This document shows, one piece after another, positions 7,428 to 15,914 of a stretch of 22,234 bases of DNA (position 1 is its first letter; every line of letters starts with the position of its first letter). Under the pieces are notes generated by a model. It did no database searches, was not told where the DNA came from, and saw nothing but the letters and a program-made list of their open reading frames with translations. Position numbers and translations under genes: made by a program. Source of the DNA: a virus. The DNA is taken from the IMG/VR virus record IMGVR_UViG_3300046004_002309, positions 1-22,234 of that record. One strand, given 5' to 3'.

Positions 7428-9008
7428 TTAGACGAGATTGAGCTTGTCGATGTAGATCTTGCCGAAGAATTCCGGGCGAACCACTTTCTTCGCGTAACGT
7501 GTCATCACGCCACGACGAGGTGTGAAGTTCTGCGGATCGTACACAAGTGGTGTCATGATTAATGGAATGTATGGTGCGTACACTGCACCCGTTTCCAAGA
7601 ATTGGTTGCCACGGAAGCCCATCAACATCACGTTTTCTGTCATGTATGGGTTCTTGTATACGGTGAAACGGTTCTGGAAAGAACCAATCTTCGTTACACC
7701 GGCTGCAAATTCCATCTTGTCGCCATCGGTTCCGGCTGCGAAGCCAGGGATGGTTTCAAGAATCGTTGCAACAGTTGGTGACACGACTGCAAAGTTAGCA
7801 CCGCCACGCATCGTGAGCTGATGAATCTTGTTACTAACCTTCTGCATCTTCTGACCAAGTGTTTGGAACCAGGTCATGTTGGTCCATGCCGTTCCCGTAA
7901 AGGAACTTGCGACAAATGCACTTCCGTTCCAGACTGAACCAATTTCTGCTGACCAGAATTCTGTTGTGGTTGATGGTGCAGCGCCAATTAACATATCAAG
8001 AATTTCAAGGTCAATTTCCATTGCAACATAGTCACTTAACATTGAAGTGAGTTCTGCTTCAGCGTCCACTGAATGATATGCGTTCAAGTCTTGTGCAAGT
8101 TCTGGTGACCATACTGCCTTCAACTTACGTGTCTTGGCAACGATGGTTTCTGAACGAAGTTCCAAATCAATTTCTGGAATGTTGAGGTTTGTTGAGCCGT
8201 CACGATCTTCGAAATCGCCACGTGCTGTATCGACAGGTGCCTTTGTGAATGTAACACTGTTAAGTGTCTTCGTTACTAGTACTGATGAACTAACAATGAA
8301 TGTCACGTTAGTGCCATCATACTTGGTAAATTCTGGTAATAGTAATGCCCCAAAATCAATTACTGATCCACTTAAAGCAAATGAGCGAACTGCTAAGAAA
8401 TCAGCACTTGGTAATGCTGTTCCAGCAACCGTATATTTACTTAGACTTCCTGTTGCTACGTAATCTTGATTGTAATTTACATCGGAAAATGATGCAGATG
8501 CTGGTACAATTGCTAATGACGATGTAATTTGATCATTCAATGAATAACCAAAACGACCTGCACCATATAAACCACCCGTGTTCGTGTTACCAAATCCACC
8601 GAACGTTGACGATGCCGCGGCGCCATAAAGTGATTGTCCTGACGTTTGACCGTTTGACGTTGAACCATACTTGAAGTCCATGTAGAACACAAGTCCTGCT
8701 GGAAGGTTCATTGGTTGTACAGACACGAAGTTCTTTGCGGCAATTGAACCAAAGACCTTACGGACTAAGGGAAGTGCAACACCGGCCCAGTTTTCACCAC
8801 TGGTTCCAGCTGAGTTCGTCTTACTGTTTTCCGAGAGAAGCTGTGTTGCTTGGTTTTCAAGCATCACGGACATAGCCTGCTTTTCATAGCCCTTCAATCC
8901 TTCTAGGAGGCCTGAGCCTTCCCACTTTCCTGCTAATTTACGGGTTTGTTCGATAACGTGCTTGTGTGCACTACCCGCTTCGTTGATAAATTCTGATACA
9001 TCTGACAT
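7428..9008 (-). CDS. Major capsid protein (T4 gp23-like)
   Basis: At 526 residues it is almost the size of T4 gp23 (521). The N-terminal helix region has RKLAGKWEGSGLLEGL and MSVMLENQATQLLSE, typical of gp23 pro-proteins. T4 gp23 loses its first 65 residues to the gp21 protease after an (I/L)-x-E site; here LSE at 58-60, followed by N61, is the matching candidate. The body shows gp23-type segments such as a RKLKAVWSPELAQDL stretch, LSDYVAMEIDLEILDML, and a C-terminal FTPRRGVMTRYAKKVV. A GGAG site precedes the ATG. It follows the scaffold gene by 19 bases, the 22-23 order of T4, and ends in a strong terminator. Confidence 0.95.
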   Translation of the reverse strand: MSDVSEFINEAGSAHKHVIEQTRKLAGKWEGSGLLEGLKGYEKQAMSVMLENQATQLLSENSKTNSAGTSGENWAGVALPLVRKVFGSIAAKNFVSVQPMNLPAGLVFYMDFKYGSTSNGQTSGQSLYGAAASSTFGGFGNTNTGGLYGAGRFGYSLNDQITSSLAIVPASASFSDVNYNQDYVATGSLSKYTVAGTALPSADFLAVRSFALSGSVIDFGALLLPEFTKYDGTNVTFIVSSSVLVTKTLNSVTFTKAPVDTARGDFEDRDGSTNLNIPEIDLELRSETIVAKTRKLKAVWSPELAQDLNAYHSVDAEAELTSMLSDYVAMEIDLEILDMLIGAAPSTTTEFWSAEIGSVWNGSAFVASSFTGTAWTNMTWFQTLGQKMQKVSNKIHQLTMRGGANFAVVSPTVATILETIPGFAAGTDGDKMEFAAGVTKIGSFQNRFTVYKNPYMTENVMLMGFRGNQFLETGAVYAPYIPLIMTPLVYDPQNFTPRRGVMTRYAKKVVRPEFFGKIYIDKLNLV

Positions 9009-9027
9009 AATTTATATCTCCTTAAAA

Positions 9028-10212
9028 TTAAATGATTCCTGCAAGTTCTTGTAATCTTTTTGCTACCGTGTTTTCCACGATGACTTGCGACTTTGGAGCC
9101 GTACTTGGGACTGCCTTAGAGGCTAATCCTTCAGTAACAACTTTCTTACGTGATGCGTTGAATGTCTTCACTGCTGCAGAAAGATTTTCAACTAATGTCG
9201 TATAAACAATCTTAACTTCACGAACGGTGGTTGCACGGTCAAATGATTCAACAATGCGAACTTTCTGTTCGTTGGTTAAACTATTTTTATGGAACATTTT
9301 GTTGGTGAAGAGTAACTTTGCATTGAGTAAGTTAACTTCTTGTAAACGGCCACGGAGAATGTTCACTGCTTCTCTGTATTGTGCCATTTCGCCCTTGAGT
9401 CTCGCAAGTTTATCAGCCATTGCCGTTTTTTCATCGTGAGCAACTTTTTCATCGCCCATTTCTGCATCGTCGGCTTCAAGTTCTGCAAGAATTTCTTCAA
9501 GATCAATTTCTTCGTCATCACCTTCTTCGGCACTCATTGGTGCGTCCATCGGTACTTCACCTTCTGTCTTTGCCTTACCAATTGCGGACGAATCTGAAGG
9601 TACTTCTGAGCCTTCTTCGCCAGCTGGTTCACTTTTTGGATATTCACCCTTTTCGTCATCGGCTTCTTTGTGTGAAAGTGCGGCAATATCTTCTTCTAAT
9701 TCACGAATTACTTCGTCGAGGTCAAAATCACTTTCTGACCAATCATCGTACCAATCCGTTGAACTATCTGTGTTTGCTTCTGGTCCATGCCCAACATCTG
9801 ATGTGTCGAATGCATCTGCCGATGGTTCCTTGTTATCTGATGAACCAATTGCCGATGTATTAGCAGGGAATTCTTTTCCACCGCCAACTTTTTCACCATC
9901 CTGCCACGGCTTTTCTGATGCTACTTCTTTCTTGACATCACCACTGGCCTTTGTTGCAACTGCCTGTTTCATCGGCTCTTCAGTATCACCGTCCTTGTCC
10001 GCATCAAGAAAGTCTGGCTTTGCACTTTCTTCGACTTCATCTTCGTCGTTAGCCATATCGGCTTCGACACGAAGACGGCGTGAAATCATATCACGAATCT
10101 GCGGGGTAATTGCTTCTTCTAAAACCAATTTTGCATTTGCTACAGCAGTTTCACGAACTGCTTCTGCATCGGCAATAGCTTGTTTTAAAAGCTTGTTAGT
10201 AATCTGTGTCAT
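9028..10212 (-). CDS. Prohead core scaffold (T4 gp22-like)
   Basis: This 394-residue, very acidic protein lies just upstream of the major capsid gene, as gp22 does in T4. Such scaffolds form the prohead core and are degraded by the prohead protease. The N-terminal ~45 residues form a helix with a LEE-A site (31-34) that fits (L/I)-x-E cleavage. Residues 50-260 are low-complexity acidic sequence with repeated SSAIG-type segments and several more L-E-E / L-A-E sites. Residues 265-330 form a coiled coil, and the end (NTVAKRLQELAGII) is a typical capsid-binding tail for scaffolds. A calcium-loop-like DADKDGD motif sits at 70-76. AGGAG precedes the ATG. It is longer than T4 gp22 (269). Confidence 0.85.
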   Translation of the reverse strand: MTQITNKLLKQAIADAEAVRETAVANAKLVLEEAITPQIRDMISRRLRVEADMANDEDEVEESAKPDFLDADKDGDTEEPMKQAVATKASGDVKKEVASEKPWQDGEKVGGGKEFPANTSAIGSSDNKEPSADAFDTSDVGHGPEANTDSSTDWYDDWSESDFDLDEVIRELEEDIAALSHKEADDEKGEYPKSEPAGEEGSEVPSDSSAIGKAKTEGEVPMDAPMSAEEGDDEEIDLEEILAELEADDAEMGDEKVAHDEKTAMADKLARLKGEMAQYREAVNILRGRLQEVNLLNAKLLFTNKMFHKNSLTNEQKVRIVESFDRATTVREVKIVYTTLVENLSAAVKTFNASRKKVVTEGLASKAVPSTAPKSQVIVENTVAKRLQELAGII

Positions 10213-10333
10213 AAAATTAAACTCCTGAAAGGAATAAAACAGATATTTTATCTGTTATTGAATATTAAATTTACCACCAATATTAGAGATTAGTGTTTAC
10301 TATTATATAAATATAATGTTTTTTTCTAAAACG
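10213..10333 (-). promoter_or_regulatory. Leader of the scaffold-capsid unit with promoter box and hairpin
   Basis: This 121-base gap precedes the scaffold gene. A full TATTTATA box (sense) is at 10306-10313, 93 bases before the start, giving a longer leader than at other genes. Within the leader, 10238-10256 forms a perfect 8-base-pair hairpin (AACAGATA / TATCTGTT, 3-base loop). It lies 25 bases before the scaffold ATG, close to the AGGAG site, and might influence translation. A role as a weak terminator for the bS21 transcript is possible but the stem is AT-rich. Confidence 0.4.
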
Positions 10334-10549
10334 TTAATTATCGTATTGTTTTTGTCGTGCAACTCTTTTTTCTTCACGCTTTTTACGACGAAATGCTTCT
10401 TGCCGTTTGAATATTTTCTTTTTTGATGGTTTTAGATAGTGTTCTCTATTACGAAGTTCCTGCAATAGTTCTGATTTCTTCACCATCTTAGTAAATACTT
10501 TTAACGCTTTGTTGAGTTCATCTTTCCCATCTTTTACAATAACTTCCAT
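10334..10549 (-). CDS. rpsU: Ribosomal protein bS21 homologue
   Basis: This 71-residue, strongly basic protein has the bS21 layout: a short beta start (MEVIVKDG), then a helix with the conserved ALKVF...K core, ELRNREHYLKPSKKK around residues 31-45, which matches the family's R-x-R-E-x-Y-x-K-P signature, and a long Arg/Lys helix to the end. bS21 sits near the 3' end of 16S rRNA in the small subunit and affects initiation by the anti-Shine-Dalgarno region. Phage-encoded bS21 genes are known from metagenomes and some cultured phages. A phage copy could replace the host protein and favour phage mRNA. A GGAGG site precedes the ATG, so the gene itself is well set for SD-led translation. It lies inside the prohead block between the HAD gene and the scaffold gene. 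Confidence 0.9.
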   Translation of the reverse strand: MEVIVKDGKDELNKALKVFTKMVKKSELLQELRNREHYLKPSKKKIFKRQEAFRRKKREEKRVARQKQYDN

Positions 10550-10559
10550 ACTGCCTCCA

Positions 10560-11246
10560 TTAACTGTTTTGTTTTGGAACTAATCGTCCATTTTGTGATG
10601 TGTGTGTTACTTTTTTATTCTTGCCGTACCGACCAAATCCTAAATAATCTAGTCCCAATTGCTGTGCTTGTTTTGCAATTTCACCGTCTTCTGCGGCTTG
10701 TTTTGTTGCAATCGGGGCAGACGGCGTGGTTGATGGTTTATCTGGTTCAGGATGTTCTTTTGCTTGATGTACTAGTATTTTTGCATCGGGAAATTCCGTT
10801 CTCAATGCTTTTACTGCTTGTACATTTTTCGGAGAATCATCAATAAAGGCAACCTTATCATACCCATCCTTCATATGTTTTCTAATATATGCCGCTTTCT
10901 TTTCTGGATTTGCATCACCCAATGCCGCAATAGATACCCCAGATGTAATTCCGTGCATCTTTAAAAATTGTGCAACGGGACGAGTATGACCTCGTGCGGT
11001 TAATACAACAATTTTATCCGCTCTACCAACTGCTTGTTGTAATAATTTGACAAATCGTTGGATTGGTTTTGGGTTAATTAATTTATCAAATTCGGAGAAA
11101 TCAAATTGGTCACCCGGCTGTTCATCGTATACAGCAAATGCAGCGGGGTCCATTTCAATTCGGTTTCCCTTACGAGTAAGAAAGATTTTAGAGTCAGTTT
11201 GTGCCAATGTGTCATCAAAATCACTGACGAATAATGTTTTACCCAT
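10560..11246 (-). CDS. HAD-superfamily phosphatase with phage C-terminal tag
   Basis: This 228-residue protein has all main HAD motifs: motif I DFDDT at 9-13 (nucleophile D9, general acid D11), motif II VLTARG with T83, a lysine-rich region near 116-127 that can supply motif III, and motif IV FIDDSPKN with D136/D137. The small cap fits a nucleotide or polynucleotide 3'-phosphatase type, like the phosphatase half of T4 PseT, but no kinase domain is present. Residues 145-190 are a Pro/Ala linker. The C-terminus (LDYLGFGRYGKN followed by VTH at 213-215) resembles a short tag I recall from prohead-region proteins of other phages. It is unclear whether it acts on nucleic acid ends, nucleotides or protein. 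It sits 3 bases from the DUF3008-like gene and 10 bases from bS21. Confidence 0.8.
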   Translation of the reverse strand: MGKTLFVSDFDDTLAQTDSKIFLTRKGNRIEMDPAAFAVYDEQPGDQFDFSEFDKLINPKPIQRFVKLLQQAVGRADKIVVLTARGHTRPVAQFLKMHGITSGVSIAALGDANPEKKAAYIRKHMKDGYDKVAFIDDSPKNVQAVKALRTEFPDAKILVHQAKEHPEPDKPSTTPSAPIATKQAAEDGEIAKQAQQLGLDYLGFGRYGKNKKVTHTSQNGRLVPKQNS

Positions 11247-11249
11247 AGA

Positions 11250-11645
11250 TTAGTAGGTTAAAACTTTATAAGATACGGCAACCATCTCATTTAATGAACT
11301 TTGTAATAATGTATTTTTATTTTGTTCATTTAACTTATTCATCACAGTTACCAACATTTGTGCCGTAAATACATCAACGGTTTGCCCTTTTACTTGTCCC
11401 GAAATTTTTGTCGTTGCAATTTCTCGTAATGTTTCTTCGGTGTATGCGGGGGAATGCAGAATGGTATGCAATATTTCTTTGAGATTGTCATGTGGTGTAG
11501 ATGCATATTTTTTTGCATCTGCGGGTGATATACTCTTTGCAATTTTTTTAATTTGTGCACTTACTTTGCCAGCAGGTATTTTTCCCGTTTGGTAGGCATG
11601 TACAATGCCAAATAGTCGTTGTTGAGATTTGCTGGTTGACGGCAT
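11250..11645 (-). CDS. DUF3008-like prohead-region protein
   Basis: Residues 1-55 match the pattern I know as DUF3008: SKSQQRLFGIVHAYQTGK, then VSAQIKKIAKSIS and a KKYASTPHDNL segment. This family occurs in phages and some bacteria and has no known biochemical role. The rest (60-131) is helical and ends in SSLNEMVAVSYKVLTY, where LNE (118-120) fits a prohead-protease site. The gene lies one base after the prohead protease stop, so it is almost certainly co-translated with it. This suggests a capsid-assembly or internal-head role. Confidence 0.7.
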   Translation of the reverse strand: MPSTSKSQQRLFGIVHAYQTGKIPAGKVSAQIKKIAKSISPADAKKYASTPHDNLKEILHTILHSPAYTEETLREIATTKISGQVKGQTVDVFTAQMLVTVMNKLNEQNKNTLLQSSLNEMVAVSYKVLTY

Positions 11646-11646
11646 G

Positions 11647-12231
11647 TTATTTCACTTCACTTAAAAAGTCGTGAACTAATTTATTAATATTGTCATATGG
11701 TGCCGCAACTTGCTGCATCACATTTTCGGTGATGAATGCACCAATTGTTGATGGATTACTCACAATATCAAAACAAATTAAAGCAAAGTCTTCTTGGACT
11801 TCTACCGTATTTTCACTCATTTGTTTGACTGAACCCATACCACGGGAACTGACGCCGAGTTTTATATTATTACGAATTAATTCCCGAACGATATTTCCCG
11901 TTGGAGTCGTCAAAATTTCAATATCACCACGAACGTCATCACCGTCCGTCCATAGTCCTACAATGTTACAACAGACATTTTTCAGATTGACTACGGGACT
12001 TTCTGGGTGATCTAATTCACCCAGTGCCCGTCGTTGATTAACAAAATTTTGTTTATATACACTTGCTTCACGCATTAAAATTTCTTTAGGATAGACTCGT
12101 CCATTTTGATTTTTTGCGTTTGCTCGTTGTAATACGACATTACGAAGAACCAGTGGTTTATTACTGTCCAACGCTTCCGTTAAAAGTTCTTTATTATAAT
12201 GAAGCTCTGTGTATTCACATAGTAATGCCAT
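11647..12231 (-). CDS. Prohead maturation protease (T4 gp21-like)
   Basis: This 194-residue serine protease shows the gp21 catalytic pattern: His75 in GELDHPE, a Ser128/Ser129 pair in LGVSSRG, and Asp155 in ICFDIVSNPS. The spacing is close to the known triad of T4 gp21. The N-terminal region (LVLRNVVLQRANAKNQNGRV followed by YPKEIL) is also typical. In T4-like phages this enzyme is built into the prohead, cleaves scaffold, capsid protein and internal proteins after (L/I)-x-E, then destroys itself. It lies between two small head genes and upstream of the scaffold, as 21 precedes 22 and 23 in T4. Confidence 0.93.
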   Translation of the reverse strand: MALLCEYTELHYNKELLTEALDSNKPLVLRNVVLQRANAKNQNGRVYPKEILMREASVYKQNFVNQRRALGELDHPESPVVNLKNVCCNIVGLWTDGDDVRGDIEILTTPTGNIVRELIRNNIKLGVSSRGMGSVKQMSENTVEVQEDFALICFDIVSNPSTIGAFITENVMQQVAAPYDNINKLVHDFLSEVK

Positions 12232-12232
12232 A

Positions 12233-12739
12233 TTAATTTCTCATATCGCGCAAACGTGCCGCTAGTTCAGTAAGTTTACCTTCTAATTTTACCATCTGAG
12301 TCGTGGTGCGTTTCCATAACTTGTCATTGGACAACCCCGATTCTTTCTTTAATCGGCTGTTCATTTTTAAGGCCCGTTCCACTAACTTTAATTGTTTATT
12401 TAATTCAGACATTGCTTGACCAATTTTTTGATGGGGTTGGCGAGTTGCATCATTACGATACGAATAATAATTCTCTTGAAGAGTTTTTACACCTTCTTGA
12501 ATTGCAGCAAATCGTTCTTGGAGTTTATCACCTGGCTTGGTGTCTTCTGCACCACGTTTAGTTAACGAATATCCAATAGATTTTGCCATTTGTTTGATAC
12601 GATTTGTATTACCGTGCTTATCCCCGACAAATGCATTCGGTGTTAAATATCCCGCCACATTGGCCGTGGTGCTTATTTCGTTTAATGCCTCACGGATGCA
12701 TTTTCGAATGATTTCACGCAATCTTTCTTCAGTATTCAT
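12233..12739 (-). CDS. Helical prohead-region protein with a STTANVAGY motif
   Basis: This 168-residue basic protein begins with an amphipathic helix (EERLREIIRKCIREALNE) followed by ISTTANVAGYLTPNAF, a short segment I recall from many phage proteins near the portal and protease. The LNE at 19-21 just before that segment fits cleavage by the gp21-type protease, like the capsid-targeting leaders of T4 internal proteins. The remainder (70-168) is coiled coil. One base separates it from the protease gene. It may be an internal head protein or core component. Function is unproven. Confidence 0.7.
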   Translation of the reverse strand: MNTEERLREIIRKCIREALNEISTTANVAGYLTPNAFVGDKHGNTNRIKQMAKSIGYSLTKRGAEDTKPGDKLQERFAAIQEGVKTLQENYYSYRNDATRQPHQKIGQAMSELNKQLKLVERALKMNSRLKKESGLSNDKLWKRTTTQMVKLEGKLTELAARLRDMRN

Positions 12740-12742
12740 GTC

Positions 12743-13621
12743 TTATCTCAGTGAATCAAGTTCGTGTGAAATCTGATATGCAATCAATAATGCCGTAATG
12801 TAATTATCCTTTACTTGATTCTTTTGTTGAATCTGTTGTAATTGATGTACCACTTCATTAATTTTAATTTTCGTAACATTGTCCGTAATTTTATTTACAT
12901 TCTTTTTGATGTGCTGAATTAAATTAGTGGCTTCTGTAGACACATAGGTACCAAATTTTTCAATGTTAGTGCCATTATTAATGTACTCACGAAGTAAATT
13001 CTTTTGCTTATCACTGAAATTACTATATTTTTCATTGAAACTTTCTAATAAAAATTTATAGGACAGATAACGAATTTCTTCGGGTTGATCTTTTAACATT
13101 GCCGAATAATTTGATTCTTTGACAATCTGTTCTTCTTTGAGTTCACCCTTTAGATGTTCCACAATCACAAACCGTGCAGCAACCATTTCGTCAATTTGCA
13201 TGAATACCGATTCGTCAATATTTGACGCACTGGTTGTTTCAAACAATTTGTAAATGGATGCGTGAACTTTATAGGAAGGAACTCGACCAGACATAAATTG
13301 TTTCAAATCACAATTCTGTTTAATTTCTCGGATCAATAGAAATTTTTGTGCATTTAGTAATTTTTCATTTAATGATGCCCGTCGTTGTAATACGACATCT
13401 AACATATTAAATGCTTTACCTTCGGAAAGTTTCGGAGCATTAAAAAAAGAACGATAGAGTTGCAATTCTTTTCCTAGTTCCGATTTTGAGTGGAAGTGTT
13501 CACGCATCATTTTGACTGCAAAACTATCTGGTTTGCCGTCGAGAACATCTGCGGCAACTTTTCTAACTAATAGTTCAAAAAGAATGCCCGTGTTCTTAAT
13601 TTTGTTATGCCGTATATTCAT
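12743..13621 (-). CDS. Conserved-looking helical protein between portal and protease genes
   Basis: This 292-residue protein is almost entirely helical. It starts with RHNKIKNTGILFELLVRKVA, followed by segments like KELQLYRSFFNAPKLSEGKA and SYKVHASIYKLFE. I believe related proteins occur next to the portal gene in other T4-like phages but I cannot name a family or role. There is no signal peptide or transmembrane segment. It is three bases from the next gene. Upstream is a 62-base gap after the portal stop with AT-rich sequence, including a poor match to the TATTTATA box (13663-13670). Confidence 0.65.
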   Translation of the reverse strand: MNIRHNKIKNTGILFELLVRKVAADVLDGKPDSFAVKMMREHFHSKSELGKELQLYRSFFNAPKLSEGKAFNMLDVVLQRRASLNEKLLNAQKFLLIREIKQNCDLKQFMSGRVPSYKVHASIYKLFETTSASNIDESVFMQIDEMVAARFVIVEHLKGELKEEQIVKESNYSAMLKDQPEEIRYLSYKFLLESFNEKYSNFSDKQKNLLREYINNGTNIEKFGTYVSTEATNLIQHIKKNVNKITDNVTKIKINEVVHQLQQIQQKNQVKDNYITALLIAYQISHELDSLR

Positions 13622-13683
13622 ATGTTATCCGTATTAAGACGAGTAAACAACCACCATATATAAGTAAATATAATCAAAATATA

Positions 13684-15567
13684 TTAATCCTCTACTTTAT
13701 CGTCAGATGACAACTGTTCTACGATAATTTGTTTGTATTTACTGGTATTTTTGATTTGTAATTTATCTAAGAAATGTTTTGCTTCTAACGATAAGGTAGA
13801 ACGTTTATAACGTTTGGTATTTTCTTTATGTCCTAATGGGTCACGGCCAAGCGGATGTGCGTCAGTGCCAAATTTTAATCCTTCTCTTGGACGACCACCT
13901 TTATTTTTCATAAGTGCTTCTTCCAACTCTTCATCTACTTCTTCGTCACCTTCTAACGTGTCAAGACTCTGTAATATTTGGTCCACATCGTCTATTTGCG
14001 TTTCTTGGTCATCCGCACTAGCGTCACCTTCCGGTGGAGCTTCCCCTTCTGGCGGCGCCCCTCCTTCTGGCGGCATTCCACCCATTGGCGGTTCTTGCGG
14101 TTGTGCCATTGCTTGTTGTTCTTGTTGACGTTTTACATCTTCGATAATTTTCTTCCGTTCTTCAGCAATTTCATCATCTGATAATTCAAGAATGTGATTG
14201 TATACCCAATCTTGTGACAGTAGAATTGTTTGTCCGCCTGTCATTTGTTGCGCTAATCCAAACTTTTCTTTCCAGATATTAATTTTTTCTTGTTCGTATA
14301 ACGTAGAAGGATTCGTTAACGATAATTCAAAATTGACAAGTTTTTCATCTGTAAATCCTTGAACATACAAATGAATGATGGCAATCTTGGTGAGTTCCGA
14401 TATCATAATGCGTTGAATGCGCTCGATGGTTCGTGCAAATCGCACATCTTGTGCTGCCAAGGTTGCTTTTCCGTTAATATCTTCTTCGTATCCAATAAAG
14501 GACTTGGGAACTTTAAATGCTGCAAGTAATTTTTTACGGAGATATTCAATGTCTTCAATTGCGTTAAATTGTAGACCCTGCATGGTTTCAATTTCCGTTC
14601 CACTATCCTTCCCACGTACTGGGAGATAGAAATCTTCGGTGATATTCATCATGTTATACCGGAGATTATAATCACCCGTTTTTGGGTCCACCAATGGTGT
14701 TTTCTTAGACCGGTCAATGATACGATTCATATATGTATCAACTTCGGCAGGTGGAATATTACCAATATCAATTTTAAATTTTCGTTTGTCGGGTGCTCTC
14801 ATGATACGATGAATTAACATTGCATCTTCCATCAATTGTAATTGCTTCCATGTTCTCCGACCACCTTCAATCATGGCTTTTCCATATGGAAGGAAGTTTG
14901 TATCTGACAATAAACGAAAATGTGCAATTTCATAGTTATCAAAATCTTTTTTGCCTAATTGCAAGAAGTCAGTGTCAATGGAAAATCTTACGGAGAATGG
15001 ATTACCCGGTTGTTCACCTTCTACACGAATAGTTTCATAGACAGATAATGGAACGGCATTAACGATACCATATTCTGGGTCAATGTCGAGATATAAAAAT
15101 AAATCTCCATATTTTGCCATGTTTCGAACCCACGGCCAGAGATTAAATTCTACGTTGAGAATATCGTAAAATAAATTGTGGAGAATTTCTTGAACTTGAG
15201 TATCATCGGTTTTAATCGAGAGAATACGGTCAAATTCATCTTTTACGGTACTTTCATCTGCATAAATGTCAAGCACTGACGCAATAATAGGATCATTGTC
15301 CATCATGTCATAATCGCGGAACAACTGTAATCGTGCTCCTTGAAAAGATGCGGCTGCTTCATATCGTCCGTGTGATGACCCATACCCACCAGTGGCAGAA
15401 TTATATACACGATGATACCGATCAACACCTCGTCTGTTAACAAACGATTGAATTTGATCCGTATCTGCAATACGAAGTTTTTTTCCACCCACATTTCGTA
15501 CAATTGTGTTCGTGGAAAAAAGTTTCTTTAGTCTACCAAAAATTCCATTGTTACTAGTATCTGCCAT
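13684..15567 (-). CDS. Portal protein (T4 gp20-like)
   Basis: This 627-residue protein forms the dodecameric ring at the packaging vertex. The region QLFRDYDMMDNDPIIASVLDIYADE (written here in two parts: residues ~82-94 and 95-106) and the following VEFNLWPWVRNMAKYGD are typical of gp20-type portals, as is the LAAFKVPKSFIGYEED segment near residue 345. The core ends around 470. A Pro/Gly/Glu-rich stretch of repeated PPEG units follows (about 490-520), then an acidic stretch, an LEE-A site near 550, and a basic tail (GGRPREGLKFGTDAHPLG onwards). This tail is absent from T4 gp20 (524 residues). GAGGAG precedes the ATG. Confidence 0.92.
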   Translation of the reverse strand: MADTSNNGIFGRLKKLFSTNTIVRNVGGKKLRIADTDQIQSFVNRRGVDRYHRVYNSATGGYGSSHGRYEAAASFQGARLQLFRDYDMMDNDPIIASVLDIYADESTVKDEFDRILSIKTDDTQVQEILHNLFYDILNVEFNLWPWVRNMAKYGDLFLYLDIDPEYGIVNAVPLSVYETIRVEGEQPGNPFSVRFSIDTDFLQLGKKDFDNYEIAHFRLLSDTNFLPYGKAMIEGGRRTWKQLQLMEDAMLIHRIMRAPDKRKFKIDIGNIPPAEVDTYMNRIIDRSKKTPLVDPKTGDYNLRYNMMNITEDFYLPVRGKDSGTEIETMQGLQFNAIEDIEYLRKKLLAAFKVPKSFIGYEEDINGKATLAAQDVRFARTIERIQRIMISELTKIAIIHLYVQGFTDEKLVNFELSLTNPSTLYEQEKINIWKEKFGLAQQMTGGQTILLSQDWVYNHILELSDDEIAEERKKIIEDVKRQQEQQAMAQPQEPPMGGMPPEGGAPPEGEAPPEGDASADDQETQIDDVDQILQSLDTLEGDEEVDEELEEALMKNKGGRPREGLKFGTDAHPLGRDPLGHKENTKRYKRSTLSLEAKHFLDKLQIKNTSKYKQIIVEQLSSDDKVED

Positions 15568-15577
15568 ATCTCCTCAC

Positions 15578-15913
15578 TTAATAGTTACAGGCTTCGTCTA
15601 ATGCTTTTAGTAGTGGTCTAAAATCCACATCCTTCTGGGATTCTGAAATTTTCACTACTTCATTGCGTAATTCGTTAAGTTTTACATAGGTTGCTGCAAT
15701 TAATAACTGCCATTCGTTCATATTAAACTTCGTATACGGTAACGAATTTAAATTTGTTGCCATCATACTTACTTCTGCAAAGGTTTCCATCAATGTTTTT
15801 GCATGCGGTGCAGATATGCAACATGTTACCTTTTCTAATAATGCCGTTAATCGCATTAAATTAATTCTATTTTCTACATTCTCACGAAGTATTGATTTCA
15901 ATGAAAGTGACAT
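15578..15913 (-). CDS. Small helical protein upstream of the portal
   Basis: This 111-residue protein is all helical and contains two adjacent cysteines (VTCCISAPHAK). The N-terminus MSLSLKSILRE resembles a short amphipathic targeting leader ending in an L-R-E protease-type site. There is a good GGAG site before the ATG. It overlaps nothing but is one base from the preceding gene. No family is recognised; by position it could be an internal head or portal-associated protein. Confidence 0.6.
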   Translation of the reverse strand: MSLSLKSILRENVENRINLMRLTALLEKVTCCISAPHAKTLMETFAEVSMMATNLNSLPYTKFNMNEWQLLIAATYVKLNELRNEVVKISESQKDVDFRPLLKALDEACNY

Positions 15914-15914
15914 G

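Noticed and set aside
9420-10228. Several plus-strand open frames of 70-186 codons opposite the scaffold gene
   Set aside because: They are mirror frames of an acidic low-complexity gene. They have no ribosome sites, odd compositions (Ser or Leu/His-rich) and oppose the direction of every real gene here.
14030-14100. GC-richer repeated segment in the portal gene as a possible mobile or regulatory repeat
   Set aside because: It encodes in-frame PPEG-type repeats of the portal tail, so it is explained as coding sequence.
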